54,947 bases of DNA from Myxococcales bacterium (GTDB lineage Bacteria; Myxococcota_A; UBA9042; JABWCM01): the NCBI GenBank assembly GCA_013360285.1, contig JABWCM010000008.1, forward strand, positions 1 to 54,947, given 5' to 3'. The notes below the pieces were generated by a model. It did no database searches and was not told the origin of the DNA. It saw nothing but the letters and a program-made list of their open reading frames with translations. The position numbers and the translations under genes were made by a program. Within the stretch, counting starts at the first letter, position 1. The number at the start of each line of letters is the position of its first letter. Of the stretch, positions 54,891 through 54,947 are shown in pieces.

Positions 54891-54947
54891 TTTTTTTCTG
54901 GGCAGTGGGGCCAAAAGCATCCGTCCAAGTTCGTTCAGCTATTTTTT

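Noticed and set aside
1-54947. CRISPR array, tRNA or rRNA gene
   Set aside because: No regularly spaced repeats, no cloverleaf with CCA end, and no rRNA-like stretch was found by eye; covariance-model scans were not possible.

Overview
The window looks like chromosomal DNA from a Gram-negative predator-type or secretion-rich bacterium of the Myxococcota/Bradymonadales (former Deltaproteobacteria) kind. This rests on gene content, not on a marker gene. The content includes many lipoproteins with Asp- or Thr-rich linkers, Cys-rich surface proteins with 'DxDxC'-type repeats, FG-GAP/UnbV proteins, a FadL-type porin, FHA-sigma54 activators, Ser/Thr kinases fused to other signalling domains, PilZ and multi-domain STAND proteins. 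I saw no rRNA, tRNA, CRISPR array or recognisable insertion sequence. Base composition is about even, apart from one sharply AT-rich island (33770-34150).

Left end (1-8525): a noncoding hairpin element is followed by a four-gene leftward operon. It encodes an FHA-sigma54 activator, a 1395-aa protein (possible pseudo-caspase, Ser/Thr kinase, STAND ATPase, membrane span, FGE-like domain), an acidic unknown protein, and a TPR-trypsin protein. A sigma54-type promoter precedes its own activator. This is the best candidate for an undescribed conflict or signalling system. The divergent rightward neighbour is an 876-aa envelope protein made of eleven ~74-aa repeats. It is followed by an OmpA-like protein behind two tandem sigma54-type promoters.

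Middle (12900-28500): genes for glycogen/maltodextrin metabolism (malQ), a TetR regulator, and a TetR/ferritin-like pair with a perfect 24-bp operator. Next come an OmpR-type regulator and histidine kinase operon with a Wzx-like flippase and TolC. It is headed by a Spy/CpxP-like gene whose promoter carries an exact GTAAA-N5-GTAAA box. A 39-cysteine secreted protein, a PilZ protein behind a sigma54-type promoter, an enoyl-CoA-reductase-like SDR and a secreted endonuclease/phosphatase lipoprotein follow.

Right half (28500-54947): a HelD-like helicase next to a very Arg-rich protein with a helix-hairpin-helix tail, the AT-rich island upstream of it, an MBL-fold hydrolase, a coiled-coil membrane protein, a YyaL/SPATA20 thioredoxin-fold protein, a zinc-ribbon protein, and a Crp/Fnr regulator preceded by palindromic boxes and a strong hairpin. 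Then a translationally coupled leftward operon carries three paralogous large lipoproteins of unrecognised family plus a FadL-type outer-membrane protein, a second candidate for a new system. The window ends with a Cys-rich lipoprotein, an FG-GAP/UnbV lipoprotein, an SDR, and a second copy of an intergenic repeat first seen at 23102.
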